A stretch of 7,561 nt of DNA, from contig JBDTYT010000080.1 of NCBI GenBank assembly GCA_040005555.1, positions 1 to 7,561 of the forward strand, given 5' to 3'. The position numbers were made by a program, and so were the translations under genes. Below the pieces are notes generated by a model. It made no database searches. It worked only from the letters and a program-made list of their open reading frames with translations, and had not been told where the DNA came from. The first letter of the stretch is position 1, and each line of letters opens with the position of its first letter. Positions 5,553-7,561 of this stretch are shown piece after piece. Source of the DNA: JBDTYT01 sp040005555 (GTDB taxonomy: Bacteria; Actinomycetota; UBA4738; HRBIN12).

Positions 5553-7334
5553 GTGGACGGGACCGCGCTGACACGCCGCGCCGTGCGCGCGGGCCTGATG
5601 GGCGGGGTCGGGATCCTGTACGTCGCCCTCGTCGGGATGATCCAGGCGTTCTCGGGCACGAGCCTGATCGGCGACGTCGCGACGTTGGCCCGACTCTTGA
5701 TCCTGCTGCCCCCGTTCATCGCCGGGTACGTCGTCGTCAGGCCGCGGGTCCAGGGCGGCGAGAGCATGACCGTCGCTCCCGCCAGAGCGTTAACGGTGGG
5801 TGCGGTGTCCGGGCTGATCGCTGGAGGACTGACCGCGGTCGGAATCGCGCTCGTCGAGATCCTGCCCGAGGACACCGTAAGGAACATCTTCGTGGCGGTG
5901 ACGACACAGCTCATCAAGATCATTGCCTTCGACCGGAGCACCGTCCAAGGGGTGGCGATCCTCATCGTCCTCGCGGCCGCGTCGGGAGCGCTCGGCGGCT
6001 TCTTGGGCGCGATCCAGACGCGGATCCGCAGGCCGATCGCGGTCGGCATCATCGTCGTCTTGCTCCTCGGGATGCTGCAGGACGTCTTCCGCGTCGCGCT
6101 CATCCAGCTCGGCGTACCCACCGCGTGGCTGTACAGCGCGCGCTTCGGCGGGCTCACGTACCTCGGTGGAGTGGTGGTGTTCGCAGTGGGCGCCGCCGCG
6201 ACGATCGTCTGGGCGGATCGACTCCGGCAGGCGAGGGCGCAGGACGAGGAGGAGCCGGCTCCGGATTCGCGTGGGGTCGGACAACGCCCGACGCAGATGC
6301 TCATCGCCGTGGGGATCTTCGTGGTGCTCGCGCTCCTGCCCGTTCTCCTGGGGACCTTCCTCTCGTCGGTGCTCGGCAGGGTCGGACTCTTCCTGCTCAT
6401 GGGCCTCGGCCTCAACATCGTGGTCGGCTACGCGGGACTCCTCGATCTTGGATACGTGGCCTTCTTCGCGGTCGGCGCATACACGACGGGCGTGTTGACG
6501 GCCGCGCCGAACTCAGGCTCCTCGATCCACGTGGGGCTGGGGTTCTTCGAGGCCGCTCCGATCGTGATCTTGATCGCCGTGATCACCGGGGTGATCATCG
6601 GGGGGCCCGTTCTGCGCCTGCGCGGCGACTATCTCGCGATCGTGACCCTCGGTTTCGGGGAGATCGCTCGCGTGCTCGTGACCTCGGACTGGCTGAAACC
6701 GTTCCTCGGCGGCGCCCAAGGGTTGATCGGGATCCCCGCGCCGTCGATCTTCGGCTTCTCGTTCCGTGATCCGCAGCCGTTCTACTACCTCGCCTTAGCG
6801 TTCTGCGCGGTCGCTGGGTTCATCTCGTGGCGCCTCGCCACCTCCCGCGTCGGCCGGGCCTGGACGGCCATGCGGGAAGACGAACAGGTAGCAGAGGCCA
6901 TGGGCGTCAGTACGGTGAAATACAAGCTCCTCGCGTTCGCCTGCGGCGCCGGGATCGGGAGCCTGTCGGGGGCACTGTTCGCCGTGCAGATCGGCTCGCT
7001 CGCGCCATCGAGCTTCTCGATCCTCATCTCGATCCAGGCGCTCGCCATCATCATCCTAGGTGGCATGGGCAGCATCCCCGGCGTCATCGTCGGTGGGCTG
7101 GTGCTCATCGGGTTGCCGGGATTCCTGTCCGAGTTCCAGGAGTTCCAGCTGCTGATCTATGGAGCGGTGCTCGTCACGATCATGCTGCTGCGCCCGCAGG
7201 GGCTCGTCCCGAACGTCCGGCGCATGCGCGAGCTTCGAGAGGATGAAGAGGCCCAGGACCAATGGGCGAAGGATCTTGACGCGGACACGGCGAGGGCGTT
7301 CAGCGCGGAGTCTCTCGGGGGGCCGCCGGCCTGA
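5553..7334 (+). CDS. livM: LIV-type ABC importer permease LivM with large N-terminal membrane extension
   Basis: Second channel subunit of the importer. The 593-aa product is much longer than E. coli LivM (425 aa). The conserved LivM core spans about 248-556. It includes GLNIVVGYAGLLDLG (286-300), RLRGDYLAIVTLGFGEI (355-371), the EAA-like ATPase-coupling loop GRAWTAMREDEQVAEAMG (434-451) and IILGGMGSIPGVIVGG (500-515), ending RPQGLVP. Before it lies an extension of about 222 residues with some six hydrophobic segments (about 13-33, 43-62, 77-103, 131-153, 160-178, 200-221). An acidic linker at 230-240 (DEEEPAPDSR) joins it to the core. A charged tail of about 37 residues follows the core. I do not recognise the extension's function. 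The reading frame is continuous and has even codon use across the junction, so a sequencing frameshift is unlikely. The stop overlaps livG by 1 nt (TGATG). Confidence 0.93.
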   Translation: MDGTALTRRAVRAGLMGGVGILYVALVGMIQAFSGTSLIGDVATLARLLILLPPFIAGYVVVRPRVQGGESMTVAPARALTVGAVSGLIAGGLTAVGIALVEILPEDTVRNIFVAVTTQLIKIIAFDRSTVQGVAILIVLAAASGALGGFLGAIQTRIRRPIAVGIIVVLLLGMLQDVFRVALIQLGVPTAWLYSARFGGLTYLGGVVVFAVGAAATIVWADRLRQARAQDEEEPAPDSRGVGQRPTQMLIAVGIFVVLALLPVLLGTFLSSVLGRVGLFLLMGLGLNIVVGYAGLLDLGYVAFFAVGAYTTGVLTAAPNSGSSIHVGLGFFEAAPIVILIAVITGVIIGGPVLRLRGDYLAIVTLGFGEIARVLVTSDWLKPFLGGAQGLIGIPAPSIFGFSFRDPQPFYYLALAFCAVAGFISWRLATSRVGRAWTAMREDEQVAEAMGVSTVKYKLLAFACGAGIGSLSGALFAVQIGSLAPSSFSILISIQALAIIILGGMGSIPGVIVGGLVLIGLPGFLSEFQEFQLLIYGAVLVTIMLLRPQGLVPNVRRMRELREDEEAQDQWAKDLDADTARAFSAESLGGPPA

Positions 7335-7561
7335 TGGCACATCTCCTCGAGGTCGACGGTGTGGTGAAGTCCTTCGGCGGGATCTACGCCCTGTCGGGAC
7401 TCGACATGCACGTCGACGCGGGCGAGATCGTGAGTGTGATCGGGCCGAACGGCGCGGGCAAGAGCACGCTCTTCAACATCGCGACCGGCCTGTATGAACC
7501 GGATACGGGCGACGTGCGGTTCGAGGCGCAGAGCGTCGTCCGGTTGCGGCCGAACCAGATC
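7334..7561 (+). CDS. livG: LIV-type ABC importer ATPase LivG (N-terminal part, cut by window end)
   Basis: The first 76 codons of a cytosolic ABC ATPase that drives the LivH/LivM channel. The start is ATG 7334, sharing one base with the livM stop (TGATG), a usual sign of translational coupling; no strong ribosome binding site is visible. The protein begins MAHLLEVDGVVKSFGG, with F14 in the A-loop position that stacks on adenine. Walker A is GPNGAGKST (37-45), followed by LFNIATGLYEPDTGDVRFE, the usual LivG/LivF-type continuation. LivG proteins are about 250 aa, so the Q-loop, signature and Walker B lie past the window. LivG rather than LivF is inferred from its position directly after livM and the GPNGAGKSTLFN wording; livF is expected next. 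Confidence 0.92.
   Translation, partial: MAHLLEVDGVVKSFGGIYALSGLDMHVDAGEIVSVIGPNGAGKSTLFNIATGLYEPDTGDVRFEAQSVVRLRPNQI

Noticed and set aside
5033..6418. Long open frame on the - strand opposite livH and livM
   Set aside because: The translation turns into highly charged Arg/Asp/His/Glu strings, the mirror of hydrophobic permease codons; not a real protein.

Overview
The window is a GC-rich, fully co-directional stretch (everything on the + strand) carrying two amino-acid modules: the 3' half of a tryptophan biosynthesis operon (trpC-trpB-trpA) followed by a LIV-type (HAAT family) ABC importer (livJ-livH-livM-livG, the last cut by the window end). High GC, frequent GTG starts, stop/start overlaps, a likely leaderless promoter, a lipoprotein of the 'VAAAC-SKD-Gly-rich' type, and a trpC-trpB-trpA order without trpF all fit a member of Actinomycetota, probably an uncultured or deep-branching one. 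This lineage call is an inference, and another high-GC phylum such as Chloroflexota cannot be excluded.

Layout. 1-42: last 13 codons and stop of an unidentified upstream gene. 43-87: short gap with a TAGACT -10-like box exactly placed for a leaderless trpC mRNA. 88-2820: trpC, trpB and trpA, joined by 4-nt and 8-nt overlaps. 2821-3025: 205-nt gap with G-runs, short direct repeats and competing hairpins but no canonical terminator. 3026-4375: substrate-binding lipoprotein. 4376-4459: gap dominated by a perfect 12-bp stem with a GCGA tetraloop. 4460-7561: two permeases and the start of the first ATPase, tightly packed.

How they work together. TrpC closes the indole ring to give indole-3-glycerol phosphate, TrpA cleaves it to indole and TrpB condenses indole with serine, so the last three chemical steps of tryptophan synthesis are here. 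The lipoprotein captures a ligand outside the membrane (branched-chain or related amino acid, or another HAAT ligand such as an amide or urea). It passes the ligand to the LivH/LivM channel, which is powered by LivG and presumably a LivF encoded just downstream.

Most of the window is conventional. The parts worth a second look are a roughly 220-residue extra membrane domain at the N-terminus of LivM, the strong livJ-livH intercistronic hairpin, the structured trpA-livJ gap, the cysteine-rich binding protein, and the leaderless-type trpC promoter. I saw no mobile element, CRISPR array, tRNA or rRNA, and no sign of an undescribed defence or other system.
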